DNA from: Sphingopyxis flava
GTDB lineage: Bacteria; Pseudomonadota; Alphaproteobacteria; Sphingomonadales; Sphingomonadaceae
DNA: 64,000 nucleotides
Reading direction: 5' to 3'
Assembly: GCF_900168005.1 (NCBI RefSeq)
Contig: NZ_FUYP01000004.1
Location: 166,302 to 230,301, forward strand
Of the stretch, positions 1-9,377 are shown one piece after another. The notes under the pieces were generated by a model. The model searched no databases, was not told where the DNA came from, and saw only the letters and a list, made by a program, of their open reading frames with translations. Each line of letters starts with the position of its first letter. Position 1 is the first letter of the stretch. The position numbers and the translations under genes were made by a program.

Positions 1-569
1 GCGCCTTCCGGAAGATCGGCGCGCTTGATCCGCACGTCGATGATCTCCGCCCCATATTTGCGCGCCTCGCGGTTCAGCGCGATCTGGATATTGTCCATCA
101 CCGCGCCGCGCTCCGGCGACAGAAGCGTCGCAAATGTGCGTTTGCCGAGCTCATTGCGTAGCGAGGAGCCGAGGATCGTCGCGAGTTGCTGCTGCAACCG
201 GTCCTCGGTGCGGATCGCGGTATACATGCGCACCGGATCAGTAATGCGGAAGCGCGCAAAGGCGTCGACCTGCAGCCGCTGCTGGTCGGTCGAGAGCACC
301 TGCTGGCGCTCCATGTTGATGCCGAGGATGCGCTTGTCGATGACCTGGATATTGTCGAAGAAGGGCATGCGGAGCACAAGTCCCGCGCCCGAGTGGCCGA
401 AATCCTCGCCCTTCTTATATTTGTTCACCGTTGCGCGGATCTCGCCAAAGCGCAGGATGAGCGCCTGCTTGTCCTCGGGGACGATCGACACCGTCATCGA
501 GACGAGCACGAGCAGTGCGAGCAGCCCAATGAGCAGCCGCAGAGGCCGGCGGAGAAAATTGTCGAGCAT
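1..569 (-). CDS. hflC: HflC, membrane protease modulator (3' part missing at window edge)
   Basis: HflC pairs with HflK in a periplasm-facing SPFH/prohibitin complex that modulates the FtsH membrane protease. The visible 189 codons start at an ATG (569-567). They give one N-terminal membrane segment (about residues 11-28) followed by the SPFH domain; motifs such as DKQALILRFGE, PFFDNIQVIDKRI and the later DVRIKRADLPEG are typical of HflC. The ATG shares one base with the hflK stop (TAATG), so the two genes are translationally coupled in the order hflK-hflC. The C-terminal part lies outside the window. Confidence 0.95.
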   Translation of the reverse strand, partial: MLDNFLRRPLRLLIGLLALLVLVSMTVSIVPEDKQALILRFGEIRATVNKYKKGEDFGHSGAGLVLRMPFFDNIQVIDKRILGINMERQQVLSTDQQRLQVDAFARFRITDPVRMYTAIRTEDRLQQQLATILGSSLRNELGKRTFATLLSPERGAVMDNIQIALNREARKYGAEIIDVRIKRADLPEG

Positions 570-1714
570 TACTGGCCTCCCTTCAGGGCCGAATCAGCAC
601 GCCGCTGCACTTCGGGAAGCGCCAGATAGGGGGTCACCCCGCGCGGCTCGACGATTGTCTTATCGGCCTTCGACAGCACCGCCTCCATCGTCTCGTAATA
701 GATGCGTCGCCGCGTTACCGCTGGCGCCAGCTGATATTGCTCATAGATTTTGTCGAACGCCGCCGTGTCACCGCGCGCCCGTTCGAGCACCTGCTGCTCA
801 TAGGCACGCGCGAGATTGATCGCGGATTCGCGTTCCTGGCGCGCCGCGGTGACTTCCTTGAATGCCTCGTCGACCTGCTTTGGCGGATCGGCCTGGCGGA
901 TCGCAATGCCCTGGATCGACACGCCGGCGCGATACTGATCGAGCAGGTCCTGCATGCGCTGCTGCACCTGCGCTTCGATCTCGACGCGGCCAGGGCCGAT
1001 CGCCTGCACAAGGTCGAAATTGGCCACCGTCGCGCGCATCGAACTTTCTGCAACCTCCCGTATCGTTCCCTCCGGATCGGCGAGCTGGAAGATGAAAAGC
1101 TCCGGATCGCGGATCGACCAGCGCACCTCATAGGCAAGGTCGACAATGCTCTGATCGCGGGTCAGCACGAAATTTTCATCGGTCGCATTGGGCGAACCGA
1201 CCGCCATCGTCCGGATCGCGCGCACGTCCTCAAGCCGGATGCGCTCGAACGGCGGCGGGAGCGTGAGTTTGACGCCCGGGCCGACGGTTCGCGAATAGCT
1301 GCCGAGGCGGGTGACGACCCCTTCCTTTTCGGGTGGAACGACATGGATAGTGGAAAAGAAGAGCATGACGGCGACAAGCGCAAAAATTGCCCATTTCCAT
1401 CGTCGCGCCGACCCCGCCAAGTCAAAGCCGTCGCCGCCGCCCGATCCTCCACCGCCAAAGCTGCCGCGCCCCTTTCGCAGCAGCTCGTCAAGCGCAGAGG
1501 GCCCACGCGGGCGGCGCCCGCGCCCGGCATCGGCGGGATCAGGCGTCACCCATGGGTTGCGCGGGCCGGGCTTCCGGCCGCCGCCCTTCCCATCGTCGCC
1601 ATCCTTGGGCCCATTGCTCCACGGGCTGTTCGCCATCAGGCTGATCGAATCGAAAATTCGCCGCCAACCCCCTGGAGCGCGGCGCCCCATCATGCCGTCA
1701 TTGTCGTTGCTCAT
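569..1714 (-). CDS. hflK: HflK, FtsH protease modulator
   Basis: This is the partner of HflC in the HflKC complex around FtsH. The protein of about 381 residues has a Gly/Pro-rich cytoplasmic N-terminus, a membrane segment near residues 107-126, and an SPFH domain that begins PPEKEGVVTRLG. It then has the coiled-coil region rich in Ala, Arg and Glu (EVTAARQERESAINLARAYE). The reading frame is open further upstream to 1930, but that part overlaps mrp and has the look of an antisense shadow. The ATG at 1714 is chosen; the ATG at 1636 (MANSPWSNG) is a reasonable alternative, and neither has a clear ribosome binding site. Confidence 0.93.
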   Translation of the reverse strand: MSNDNDGMMGRRAPGGWRRIFDSISLMANSPWSNGPKDGDDGKGGGRKPGPRNPWVTPDPADAGRGRRPRGPSALDELLRKGRGSFGGGGSGGGDGFDLAGSARRWKWAIFALVAVMLFFSTIHVVPPEKEGVVTRLGSYSRTVGPGVKLTLPPPFERIRLEDVRAIRTMAVGSPNATDENFVLTRDQSIVDLAYEVRWSIRDPELFIFQLADPEGTIREVAESSMRATVANFDLVQAIGPGRVEIEAQVQQRMQDLLDQYRAGVSIQGIAIRQADPPKQVDEAFKEVTAARQERESAINLARAYEQQVLERARGDTAAFDKIYEQYQLAPAVTRRRIYYETMEAVLSKADKTIVEPRGVTPYLALPEVQRRADSALKGGQ

Positions 1715-1805
1715 GCTGCATTTATAGGGGCGGCGGACGCGATTAACAGGGGGTTCGCGCGAAAATGGCTGGCAATCGCGCACAGCATGCCTATTTCGCC
1801 GGAGC

Positions 1806-2795
1806 ATGACCGACGAAGCTCCCGACCTCGCGCGCCTGACCGCTACCGCCGCCGAACTCAGTGAGGGCCGCGCCTCCGGCCTGCGCCGGCTCGATGAGGC
1901 CGGGACGCTGGCTGTCGTGCTCGACGTCACCGGGCTCGCCCCTGAGGCACGCCGACCGCTTGAGGATCAGCTGCGCGCCGGGCTCCTCGCCGAGGCAGGC
2001 GTGGCCGAGGTTCGCGTCGCGATGACGGCCGAGAAAAAGGCGCTGACGGTGATCGCGGTCGGCAGCGGCAAGGGCGGGGTCGGCAAGTCGACCCTCGCCG
2101 CCAATCTCGCTATCGCGCTCCAGCGTCGCGGGGTGAAGGTCGGGCTGGTCGACGCCGATATTTATGGCCCCTCCCTCCCCAAGCTGCTCGACAGCGAGAG
2201 CGTAAAGCCCGAGGCGCGCGGGTCTAAGCTTGTTCCTGTTCCCAACGCCTACGGCGTTCCCATGCTATCAACGGGACAGATCGCCGCGCCGGGTCAGGCG
2301 ATCGCTTGGCGCGGCCCGATGGCGGGCAAGGCCCTCGAACAGCTCATCGATGCGAGCTGGGGAGACATCGACACGCTTGTCGTCGACCTGCCGCCCGGCA
2401 CCGGCGATGTTCAGCTCACGATGATACAGCGCCACAAGCCGACAGGAGCGGTGATCGTGTCGACCCCGCAGGATCTGGCGCTTATCGACGCCACCCGCGC
2501 GATCAGCCTGTTCGAGCAGGCCGACGTGCCGATCATTGGCCTCGTCGAGAATATGGCCGGCTATGTCTGCCCGCATTGCGGTGGAACCAGCGATCCGTTC
2601 GGCCATGGCGGCGCCGAGGCGGCGGCGACCGCGATGGGGCTCGATTTCCTCGGCCGCGTGCCGCTGATGATGGGCATCCGCCTTGCCAGCGACGGCGGCG
2701 TGCCCCCTGCGGCGGGAACCGATCCCGCCGGCGAGCCGTTCCACGCCGTGGCGGCGAGAGTCGCCGACTGGCTCGGCGCGCGAAAGGCAGGCTGA
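1806..2795 (+). CDS. mrp: Mrp/ApbC-family iron-sulfur carrier P-loop ATPase
   Basis: This is a cytosolic scaffold or carrier ATPase for [4Fe-4S] cluster delivery. The protein has 329 residues. It carries the deviant Walker A motif GSGKGGVGKST at 86-96, the DLPPGTGD motif near 194-201, and the CPHC cluster-binding pair at 255-258, all hallmarks of Mrp/NBP35. The first 80 residues form a shortened MIP18/DUF59-like region. The gene is transcribed away from hflKC, and its stop codon is immediately followed by the ATG of the CoA-binding protein, so the two are probably one transcript. Confidence 0.95.
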   Translation: MTDEAPDLARLTATAAELSEGRASGLRRLDEAGTLAVVLDVTGLAPEARRPLEDQLRAGLLAEAGVAEVRVAMTAEKKALTVIAVGSGKGGVGKSTLAANLAIALQRRGVKVGLVDADIYGPSLPKLLDSESVKPEARGSKLVPVPNAYGVPMLSTGQIAAPGQAIAWRGPMAGKALEQLIDASWGDIDTLVVDLPPGTGDVQLTMIQRHKPTGAVIVSTPQDLALIDATRAISLFEQADVPIIGLVENMAGYVCPHCGGTSDPFGHGGAEAAATAMGLDFLGRVPLMMGIRLASDGGVPPAAGTDPAGEPFHAVAARVADWLGARKAG

Positions 2796-3218
2796 ATGGC
2801 GATCAACGACGAAGACGAGATCCGCGCGCTGCTCGGCCAGCCGCGCCGCATCGCGGTGGTGGGCGCCTCGCCCAACCCCGCCCGCCCCTCGAACGAGGTT
2901 CTCGCCTTTCTCGTCCGCCAGGGGCATGATGTCATCGCGGTCAACCCCGGCCACGCCGGACGGGCGATCCACGGCGCGCCGGTCGTCGCGAGCCTCGCCA
3001 ATGTCGAACCGCCCGCCGAGATCGTCGATATCTTTCGCAACAGCGCCGAGGCCGGCCGCGCGGTCGACGACGCGATTGTCCACGGCGCGAAGGCCGTATG
3101 GCTGCAGATCGGCGTGATCGACGAGGCCGCGGCAAAGCGCGCCGCCGACGCCGGTCTGATCGTCGTGATGGACCGTTGCCCGAAGGTGGAAATCCCGCGG
3201 CTCGGCTTGCTGCGCTAG
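2796..3218 (+). CDS. CoA-binding domain protein (YccU type)
   Basis: This is a small 140-residue Rossmann-fold protein of the CoA_binding_2 family. The sequence RRIAVVGASPNPARPS near residues 17-32 is the nucleotide-binding start of the fold. The motif VWLQIGVID and the later VVMDRCPKVE are typical of YccU-like proteins. It begins directly after the mrp stop with no gap. The family is widespread, but its physiological role is not established; coupling to mrp is the only functional hint here. Confidence 0.88.
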   Translation: MAINDEDEIRALLGQPRRIAVVGASPNPARPSNEVLAFLVRQGHDVIAVNPGHAGRAIHGAPVVASLANVEPPAEIVDIFRNSAEAGRAVDDAIVHGAKAVWLQIGVIDEAAAKRAADAGLIVVMDRCPKVEIPRLGLLR

Positions 3219-3348
3219 GCAAGCTCGTCGTCCCGACGGCAGCGACGGGTTCCGGAGCCGCGCCGCGCCGAAAGCTGCCATGCTTCGCAGCATCGACGGC
3301 CAATATAGGCTTTGCCTCGCTTCATCGCCCCGACTATCAGCAGCGGGC

Positions 3349-5637
3349 ATGAGCGGCATTCGCGATACAGTGGGGAGCAAATCGACGCGAGCGCCGCTCG
3401 TCGCGCGCCGGACGCTTCTCGTTGGCGCAACCGCTGCGGGCGGGCTTGCGCTCGCCTGGTCGGTTTGGCCGCGCGATTACCGCCCCAACCTGACGGCCGC
3501 CCCCGACGAACATATCTTCAACGCCTTCCTGAAGATCGGGGACGACGGCCATATCAGCGCGATCGTCTCCCAATGCGAGATGGGCCAGGGCGTCACCACG
3601 CTGCTGCCGCAGATCATGGCCGACGAACTCGGCGCCGACTGGCGGACGATCGCGGTCGAAACCGCGCCGATCAGCCCTCTCTATGCGAACACTCTGGTGG
3701 TCGACGAGGATAGCAGCGTCTTCATGCCGCGGACCGGCGTCCCCGATTTCGTGCAGGACGTGCGCAGCTGGGCACGGCGCGAGTGGGCGGTGCGCCACGC
3801 CGTGATGCTGACGGCCAATTCCTCATCGGTGCGGATGTTCGAGGGACCATGCCGGGACGCCGCGGCGCAGGCGCGCGCGCTGCTCATGATGGAGGCCGCG
3901 CGCCGCTGGGACGCGAAATGGGAAGATTGCGATGCGCAGGATGGTTTCGTGATCCTGGGACAGAAGCGGCTGCGCTTTGGCGAGCTCGCGGCGGGTGCGG
4001 CGAAGCTGGAACCGCCCGCAACCCCCGTCTATCGCGCGTCAAGCGCCGACCCGCTTTACGGCAAGGAACTGACACGGCTCGACCTGCCCGCGAAGGTTGA
4101 CGGATCGGCGAATTTTGCGGGCGACATTCGCCTGCCCGACATGGTCTATGCCGCAATACGTCAAGGGCCGGTCGGCGCAACGCGGCTCCAAAGCATCAAC
4201 CGCAAGGCGGGCCTCGCCTCGCCAGGCGTGCTCTCCGTCGTCGAGCATGAGCGCTGGATCGCGGCCGTCGCGCGCAACTGGTGGGCAGCGAACCGCGCGC
4301 TCGACCGCTTTGCGCCGGTGTTCGAGACGAAGGGCACTTCGGTGTCGAGCAAGGGTATCAACAGCGCGCTCAAGGCCGCACTGCGCGCCGATGGCTATCG
4401 TATCGCAAAGAAGGGCGATGTCGCCGGGGCGATGGAAGGCCGCACGAAGATTTCCGCCGAGTATCTGGTTGCTCCCGCGCTCCATGCGGGTATTGAAACG
4501 CGCACCGCGACTGCCGCTATCGACGGCGACGGGCTGCGCGTCTGGGTCGCGACGCAGGCGCCTGCGCAGTGCCGCGATGCCATCGCCGCCGCAACCGGCC
4601 TTGAACCCGGCGCGGTCACGCTTTTCCCGATGATGGCGGGTGGCTCGTTCGACGCCTGTCTCGATCATAGCGTCGCCGTGCAGGCAGCGGTCATTGCTCG
4701 GCAGGTGAAGCGCCCGGTGCAACTCGCCTGGTCGCGCGCCGAGGAGATCATGCGCGTGCCTCCGCGGGCCCCAGCGAGGGCGAAAATGGTCGCAACGCTG
4801 AACGCCGCGGGGGGTATCGACGCGCTCGTCAGCCGCATTGCAGTGCCTTCCACAAATCACGAGGTTCGCGCAAGACTGTTCGACAATATCCCCCATGATG
4901 TCGCTCAGCGCGCGGCGGCGGGATCGCCCGACGCCGCCGCGGTCGAGGGCGCTCAACCGGCTTATGCGATCCCACATTTCGCCGTTGACCACTGCCCGGC
5001 CGATACCGGTCTGCCGACCGCGCGCTGGCGGGGCAACGCTGACAGCTACACCGCTTTCTTCACCGAATGCTTCGTCGACGAGATGGCGACGCGCGCCGGA
5101 TCGGATGCCCTGTCCTATCGCATGGCGATGCTCGGCGACGCGCCCCTCCTTGCACGGTGCCTGCTCACCGCAGCGACGCTCGGCGGCTGGGAAGGCGGGA
5201 TCCCCGGGAGCGCGCAGGGGCTCGCCTGCCATGCGATGCGGGGCAGCTATATCGCGCTGCTCGCGACCGCGCGCCAGAGCGACAAGGGTATTCAGGTTGA
5301 ACAACTCGTCGCGGTTGTCGAGGCTGGGCGCCTCGTCAATCCGGCGATCGCGCGCCAGCAGGTCGAGGGCGGACTGATCTTCGGTCTCGCCGCCGCAGTA
5401 GGCGCGACGACCGATTATGAAGGCGGCGTCGCTACCGCGCGCAAGCTGCACCAGCTCGGCCTCCCCAGACTATCGCAGACCCCGCAGATCCTGGTCGAAT
5501 TTCTCGACAGCGATCGCGAGCCCGGCGGGCTGGGTGAAATCGGCGTTCCGGTCGTCGCCCCCGCAGTAGCCAACGCACTGTTTGCCGCGACCGGCCGCCG
5601 CATTCGCCGGCTTCCTCTGGCGGCGCACTCCACATGA
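3349..5637 (+). CDS. Molybdopterin-binding subunit of a xanthine dehydrogenase-family hydroxylase (IorB-like)
   Basis: The 762-residue protein matches the large molybdopterin-binding subunit of isoquinoline 1-oxidoreductase-type enzymes. It has a twin-arginine-like N-terminus (ARRTLLVGATAAGG, residues 19-32) suggesting export. An early block (LKIGDDGHISAIVSQCEMGQ) and a C-terminal GLGEIGVPVVAPAVANALF, which carries the family's conserved catalytic Glu, are present. The loop normally read as GGGFGRR is GGSFDACLD, so the active-site wall is atypical. No gene for the usual small [2Fe-2S] subunit lies next to it. ATG 3349 is preferred over the upstream 3280 because it gives the Tat-like start. 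Its stop overlaps the hemH start (ATGA). Confidence 0.85.
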   Translation: MSGIRDTVGSKSTRAPLVARRTLLVGATAAGGLALAWSVWPRDYRPNLTAAPDEHIFNAFLKIGDDGHISAIVSQCEMGQGVTTLLPQIMADELGADWRTIAVETAPISPLYANTLVVDEDSSVFMPRTGVPDFVQDVRSWARREWAVRHAVMLTANSSSVRMFEGPCRDAAAQARALLMMEAARRWDAKWEDCDAQDGFVILGQKRLRFGELAAGAAKLEPPATPVYRASSADPLYGKELTRLDLPAKVDGSANFAGDIRLPDMVYAAIRQGPVGATRLQSINRKAGLASPGVLSVVEHERWIAAVARNWWAANRALDRFAPVFETKGTSVSSKGINSALKAALRADGYRIAKKGDVAGAMEGRTKISAEYLVAPALHAGIETRTATAAIDGDGLRVWVATQAPAQCRDAIAAATGLEPGAVTLFPMMAGGSFDACLDHSVAVQAAVIARQVKRPVQLAWSRAEEIMRVPPRAPARAKMVATLNAAGGIDALVSRIAVPSTNHEVRARLFDNIPHDVAQRAAAGSPDAAAVEGAQPAYAIPHFAVDHCPADTGLPTARWRGNADSYTAFFTECFVDEMATRAGSDALSYRMAMLGDAPLLARCLLTAATLGGWEGGIPGSAQGLACHAMRGSYIALLATARQSDKGIQVEQLVAVVEAGRLVNPAIARQQVEGGLIFGLAAAVGATTDYEGGVATARKLHQLGLPRLSQTPQILVEFLDSDREPGGLGEIGVPVVAPAVANALFAATGRRIRRLPLAAHST

Positions 5638-6605
5638 CCGCATCTCCTTCCATCGGCGCTCTTCTCGTCAACCTCGGCACGCCCGACGCGCCCGAGCCGG
5701 AAGCCGTGCGCCGCTATCTCGCCGAGTTTCTGTCCGACCGCCGCGTCGTCGAAATCCCGCCCCTGATCTGGCAGCCGATCCTGCGCGGGATCATCCTGCG
5801 GACGCGGCCCCGAAAATCAGCGCATGCCTATCGGCAGGTCTGGACCGAAGCGGGGTCACCGCTCGCCGCGATTACGCAGGCGCAGGCAGTCGCGCTCCAA
5901 TCGGCGCTGGGAAGCAGCGTGCGTGTTGCCCATGCGATGCGTTACGGCAACCCCGCGATCGGCCCCACGATCGACCGGCTGATTGCCGATGGTTGCGAGC
6001 GTATTCTCGTTGCACCGCTCTACCCCCAATATAGCGGCGCGACCACCGCAACGGTGGTCGATGCGGTGGGCAATCATCTGAAGTCGCTGCGCCGTCAGCC
6101 CGCACTGCGCTTCCTGCCCCCCTATCCCGATGATCCGGCTTATATAGCGGCCCTCAGGACGTCGGCCGAAGCGGCTCTCGCCGCGCTTGATTTCCGGCCC
6201 GATGTGCTGCTCGCGAGCTTTCACGGCACGCCCGAGCGGACGCGCGAGCTCGGCGATCCTTATTACGAACAGTGCTGCGACACAGCCCGCCACCTGTCCA
6301 GCGCGCTGGGGCGACCCGTCGAGGTCGCCTTCCAGTCGCGCTTCGGCCGCGCGAAATGGCTCGAACCCGCGACCGACGCGGTGCTCGCCGAGCTTGGCGC
6401 CGCGGGGAAGAGCGTCGCAGTCTTCGCCCCGGGCTTTGCCGCCGACTGTCTTGAAACGCTCGAGGAGCTGGCGATCCGCGGCAAGGCGCAATTTGCCGAG
6501 GCCGGCGGGCGCGACTTCGCCTATCTTCCCTGTCTCAACGCCGATACCCCGGGAATGAAGCTCATCGAAACGATGGTCCGGCGCGAGCTCGCGGGGTGGA
6601 TCTGA
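5634..6605 (+). CDS. hemH: Ferrochelatase
   Basis: This enzyme inserts Fe2+ into protoporphyrin IX in the last step of haem synthesis. The 323-residue protein shows GALLVNLGTPD at the N-terminus, VAPLYPQYS, and the active-site His in SFHGTP (His197). It also has the acidic cluster in FAPGFAADCLETLEE (Glu274 and Glu277), which matches the family. The start codon overlaps the preceding hydroxylase stop by four bases (ATGA), implying translational coupling with a gene that has no known role in haem synthesis. Confidence 0.95.
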   Translation: MTASPSIGALLVNLGTPDAPEPEAVRRYLAEFLSDRRVVEIPPLIWQPILRGIILRTRPRKSAHAYRQVWTEAGSPLAAITQAQAVALQSALGSSVRVAHAMRYGNPAIGPTIDRLIADGCERILVAPLYPQYSGATTATVVDAVGNHLKSLRRQPALRFLPPYPDDPAYIAALRTSAEAALAALDFRPDVLLASFHGTPERTRELGDPYYEQCCDTARHLSSALGRPVEVAFQSRFGRAKWLEPATDAVLAELGAAGKSVAVFAPGFAADCLETLEELAIRGKAQFAEAGGRDFAYLPCLNADTPGMKLIETMVRRELAGWI

Positions 6606-6660
6606 GCCGTCGCGCTTACCTCCTGTTTAGCTCCTTTGCCTAGACTGGCCTCTGCGCGAT

Positions 6661-6676
6661 CCCGGTAGTCACCGGG
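6661..6676. other. Small perfect hairpin upstream of the DUF1963 gene
   Basis: CCCGGT-AGTC-ACCGGG is a perfect 6-bp stem with a 4-nt loop. It lies just before the preferred start at 6699, in the only space between hemH and the next gene. It may be a leader hairpin or a weak terminator; no T-run follows it. Confidence 0.4.
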
Positions 6677-6698
6677 CATGAGTTCGGGAGATTGCCCC

Positions 6699-8249
6699 AT
6701 GAGCCAGGTTCAATCCGCAGCGATGATGCTCGCCGGCGCCACGGTTTTGTTCCTGCTCGCCGTTTTCGCGGTCTGGCGGCTGCGTCGGCCGCGCGCCGAA
6801 CCCGTCTCCCGCGCGCCAAGAGCTTTCCCGTTTAGGGGGCCCGGGCTCCCCAATCTGGCCCGCAAAGCTCGCGATCCTGAGCCGCCCGTCGAAATTGCGC
6901 CGTCGCGCCTCGCGCGGATCAGCGCCAAACCGGCGTACGATTACGTCAGCGGGCCTGCCCACGCCGCAAGCGAAACCCCCGCGCCCGTCGTAGCTCCGAC
7001 GCCCGTCGAGGCACAGCCCTCCGCGTCATCGCTGGACGCGAGCCTCGAAGCCATGGCGGCGGCGGCCGTGCGTCAAGCGGCCGGGCTGCGCGGGGGCGGC
7101 GGGGTCCGGTTGATTCCGCGCATCCCGCCGCGTGACGCGATCCACACCCGAAGCTGGATCGGCGGGCGACCGAGGCTTCCCGAGACGGCGGAATGGCCAC
7201 GCATCGAGGGTATGCGCGCCGACTTCCTCGCGCAGATCGCCTGCGCTGATCTGCCCACAGGCCTTTGGGACGGACTCGGCCCCCGCGAAGGCTGGCTTGC
7301 CATCTTCGGCCATCCCGATGCCAGCGCTGTGACCGTAGTGCATCTGCCCGAGGCGGGTCCGCCGCGCGAGCCGCCGGCCGCCCCCGGCGAGGCGTGGTTC
7401 TCTCCCTATGGGGCGCTGCGCCTCGGCAATCTCGCAGCGCTCGCGGTGCGCGCCTTTCCCGAGTGGCCGGTCGACCTCGTCCCAGCGGACAAGGCCGCGA
7501 ACGACGAAGCAGGCCCAGACGACCCGCTCGCGGGTCAGGACTTCGACATTGCCGACCCGGCATTTCATCCCTTCGACTGGGACGCCATGGTGGCGATGGC
7601 CACACTTCTCGAGCGGCACGCAGCGCAGCTCGCCGCCGAAGCAGATATTCCCGCCGACGCGAGCGACGAACTGGCACTCGCCCTTACCAACGCTGCCGAG
7701 ACCAATCGCGAAGCCGCTGCACGCGCTGCCGAGATCATCGCTATTATCCGCGAGAGCGCAAAGCAGCATGCCTTTTCCGCGAACGATGCGAGCGCGGTGA
7801 TGGTGGCGCTCCACGCCATCCGCTGGGTCCATGTCGTCTGCGAACCCGATCTGGAAACCGGCGAGGATCGCGTCGAAGCGCTCGAATTGCCCCTCACCCG
7901 CCACCATCCCGGCGCGCCAACGTGGGTTGAGGATTATCGCGCGCTGCTGTTCGACCATGCAAAACATGCATGGTGCGTCGACCCGGACCGGCTATCGGGG
8001 CCCGCGCGTGCCTGGTTCGAGCCGCTCTGGCGGGCGCTTGGCGAAAAGGAGGCGGCGATCATGGGGCATATCCCATCGCGCTACCTGCCTGATTTCGACG
8101 AAGAGCGCGACGCAGTGCTGATCGAGCTGCCGGCCAGCGGACTGATGAGCCGCCATGCCGGCGATGCCCCAAGCATCGCTCTGATCATCCGCAAGGCCGA
8201 CCTAGCTGCCGGCGATTTCTCGCGGCTTCGCGTGCAGCAGATGCGCTGA
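6699..8249 (+). CDS. DUF1963 (YwqG-like) protein with N-terminal membrane anchor
   Basis: The 516-residue protein has one N-terminal membrane segment (roughly residues 7-24). A long Pro/Ala-rich linker leads to a C-terminal DUF1963 region recognisable from IGGRPRLPETAEWPRIEG and FLAQIACADLP. The function of DUF1963 is unknown. The start at 6699 is preferred because a GGGAG ribosome site lies about 9 bases upstream; an in-frame ATG at 6678 is less well supported. It appears to be a single-gene unit between hemH and the PHB reductase. Confidence 0.8.
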   Translation: MSQVQSAAMMLAGATVLFLLAVFAVWRLRRPRAEPVSRAPRAFPFRGPGLPNLARKARDPEPPVEIAPSRLARISAKPAYDYVSGPAHAASETPAPVVAPTPVEAQPSASSLDASLEAMAAAAVRQAAGLRGGGGVRLIPRIPPRDAIHTRSWIGGRPRLPETAEWPRIEGMRADFLAQIACADLPTGLWDGLGPREGWLAIFGHPDASAVTVVHLPEAGPPREPPAAPGEAWFSPYGALRLGNLAALAVRAFPEWPVDLVPADKAANDEAGPDDPLAGQDFDIADPAFHPFDWDAMVAMATLLERHAAQLAAEADIPADASDELALALTNAAETNREAAARAAEIIAIIRESAKQHAFSANDASAVMVALHAIRWVHVVCEPDLETGEDRVEALELPLTRHHPGAPTWVEDYRALLFDHAKHAWCVDPDRLSGPARAWFEPLWRALGEKEAAIMGHIPSRYLPDFDEERDAVLIELPASGLMSRHAGDAPSIALIIRKADLAAGDFSRLRVQQMR

Positions 8250-8356
8250 CGCGCAGCGGCGCGCAGAATAGCTTTGCGATTGACGTAACAGTCAACTTGC
8301 GAGGCCCTGCCGCGCACCCTAACCATGCGCGAAGCACTCATGTGGGAGCAGCAGAC

Positions 8357-9079
8357 ATGGCACGTATCGCAATCGTCACCGGCGGCAGCCGCGGCATCGG
8401 AGAAGCAATCTCACTAAGGCTTCAGGCCGATGGCATCACTGTGGTCGCCAACTACGCCGGGAACGACGAAAAGGCGAAGGCTTTCACTGAACGCACCGGC
8501 ATTCGGACCTATAAATGGGACGTGGGCGACCATCAGGCGTGCCGCGACGGCTGCGCGCGCGTCGCCGAAGAAGTCGGCCCGATCGACATCGTCGTCAACA
8601 ATGCCGGCATCACCCGCGACGGTACGATCGCGCGGATGACCTTCGAGGACTGGAGCGATGTCATGCGGATCAACCTTGGCGGTTGCTTCAACATGGCGAA
8701 AGCGTGCTTTCCCGGAATGGTCGACCGCGGCTGGGGCCGCATCGTCAACATCGGGTCAATCAATGGACAGGCGGGACAATATGGCCAGGTCAACTATGCC
8801 GCTGCCAAGTCGGGCATTCACGGCTTTACCAAGGCGCTGGCGCAGGAAGGCGCGAAAAAGGGCGTCACCGTGAACGCAATCGCGCCCGGTTACATTGACA
8901 CCGACATGGTCGCCGCAGTCCCCGCGCCGGTGCTCGAAAAGATCGTCGCGAAGATCCCGGTCGGCCGTCTCGGCCAGGCCCATGAGATTGCACGCGGCGT
9001 CTCCTTCCTGTGCAGCGAGGATGCCGGTTTCGTCACCGGATCGACCATGTCGATCAATGGCGGCCAGCATATGTATTGA
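8357..9079 (+). CDS. phbB: Acetoacetyl-CoA reductase (PHB synthesis)
   Basis: This is an NADPH-dependent reductase that makes (R)-3-hydroxybutyryl-CoA for polyhydroxybutyrate. The 240-residue SDR has the cofactor motif TGGSRGIGEAI at the N-terminus, NNAGITRD, and a catalytic Ser134-Tyr147-Lys151 triad. The block NIGSINGQAGQYGQVNY is characteristic of PhaB/PhbB. ATG 8357 has a GGAG ribosome site 10 bases upstream; the frame stays open to 8297 but that extension is not convincing. No phaA or phaC gene lies in the window. Confidence 0.92.
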   Translation: MARIAIVTGGSRGIGEAISLRLQADGITVVANYAGNDEKAKAFTERTGIRTYKWDVGDHQACRDGCARVAEEVGPIDIVVNNAGITRDGTIARMTFEDWSDVMRINLGGCFNMAKACFPGMVDRGWGRIVNIGSINGQAGQYGQVNYAAAKSGIHGFTKALAQEGAKKGVTVNAIAPGYIDTDMVAAVPAPVLEKIVAKIPVGRLGQAHEIARGVSFLCSEDAGFVTGSTMSINGGQHMY

Positions 9080-9124
9080 GCGCGGTGCGAGGTCATCTCG
9101 ACTTCGCCCGATACGTAGAGCTAG

Positions 9125-9373
9125 ATGGCGGACATGGCTCATTTCCCTCTTCGCCCGCCCGTCAAACGCTCGGTGACGATTGCGGGCCACCCGACCTCGA
9201 TCAGCCTTGAACCCGTCTTCTGGGACGCGCTCGAGGCCGCGGCGGCGCGGCTGAACCTTCCGATCAACGCCCTCGTTGCACGGATTGACGTCGAACGGAT
9301 GGAAGCGGGCAATCTGCCGAACCTCACCTCTGCGATCCGGCAGTGGTTGTGGCACGATCGCGGCGAGCACTGA
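9125..9373 (+). CDS. Ribbon-helix-helix domain protein (RHH_4)
   Basis: This 82-residue protein contains the RHH_4 signature KRSVTIAGHPTSISLEPVFW followed by two helices. Such proteins are probably DNA-binding and are common as single genes in alphaproteobacteria. It lies 45 bases downstream of phbB in the same direction and may be co-transcribed. No target can be read from the sequence. Confidence 0.8.
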   Translation: MADMAHFPLRPPVKRSVTIAGHPTSISLEPVFWDALEAAAARLNLPINALVARIDVERMEAGNLPNLTSAIRQWLWHDRGEH

Positions 9374-9377
9374 CGAG

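Noticed and set aside
3280..3349. An upstream start for the molybdopterin subunit gene
   Set aside because: The extra 23 residues precede the Tat-like signal and have no ribosome site; ATG 3349 gives a normal exported start.
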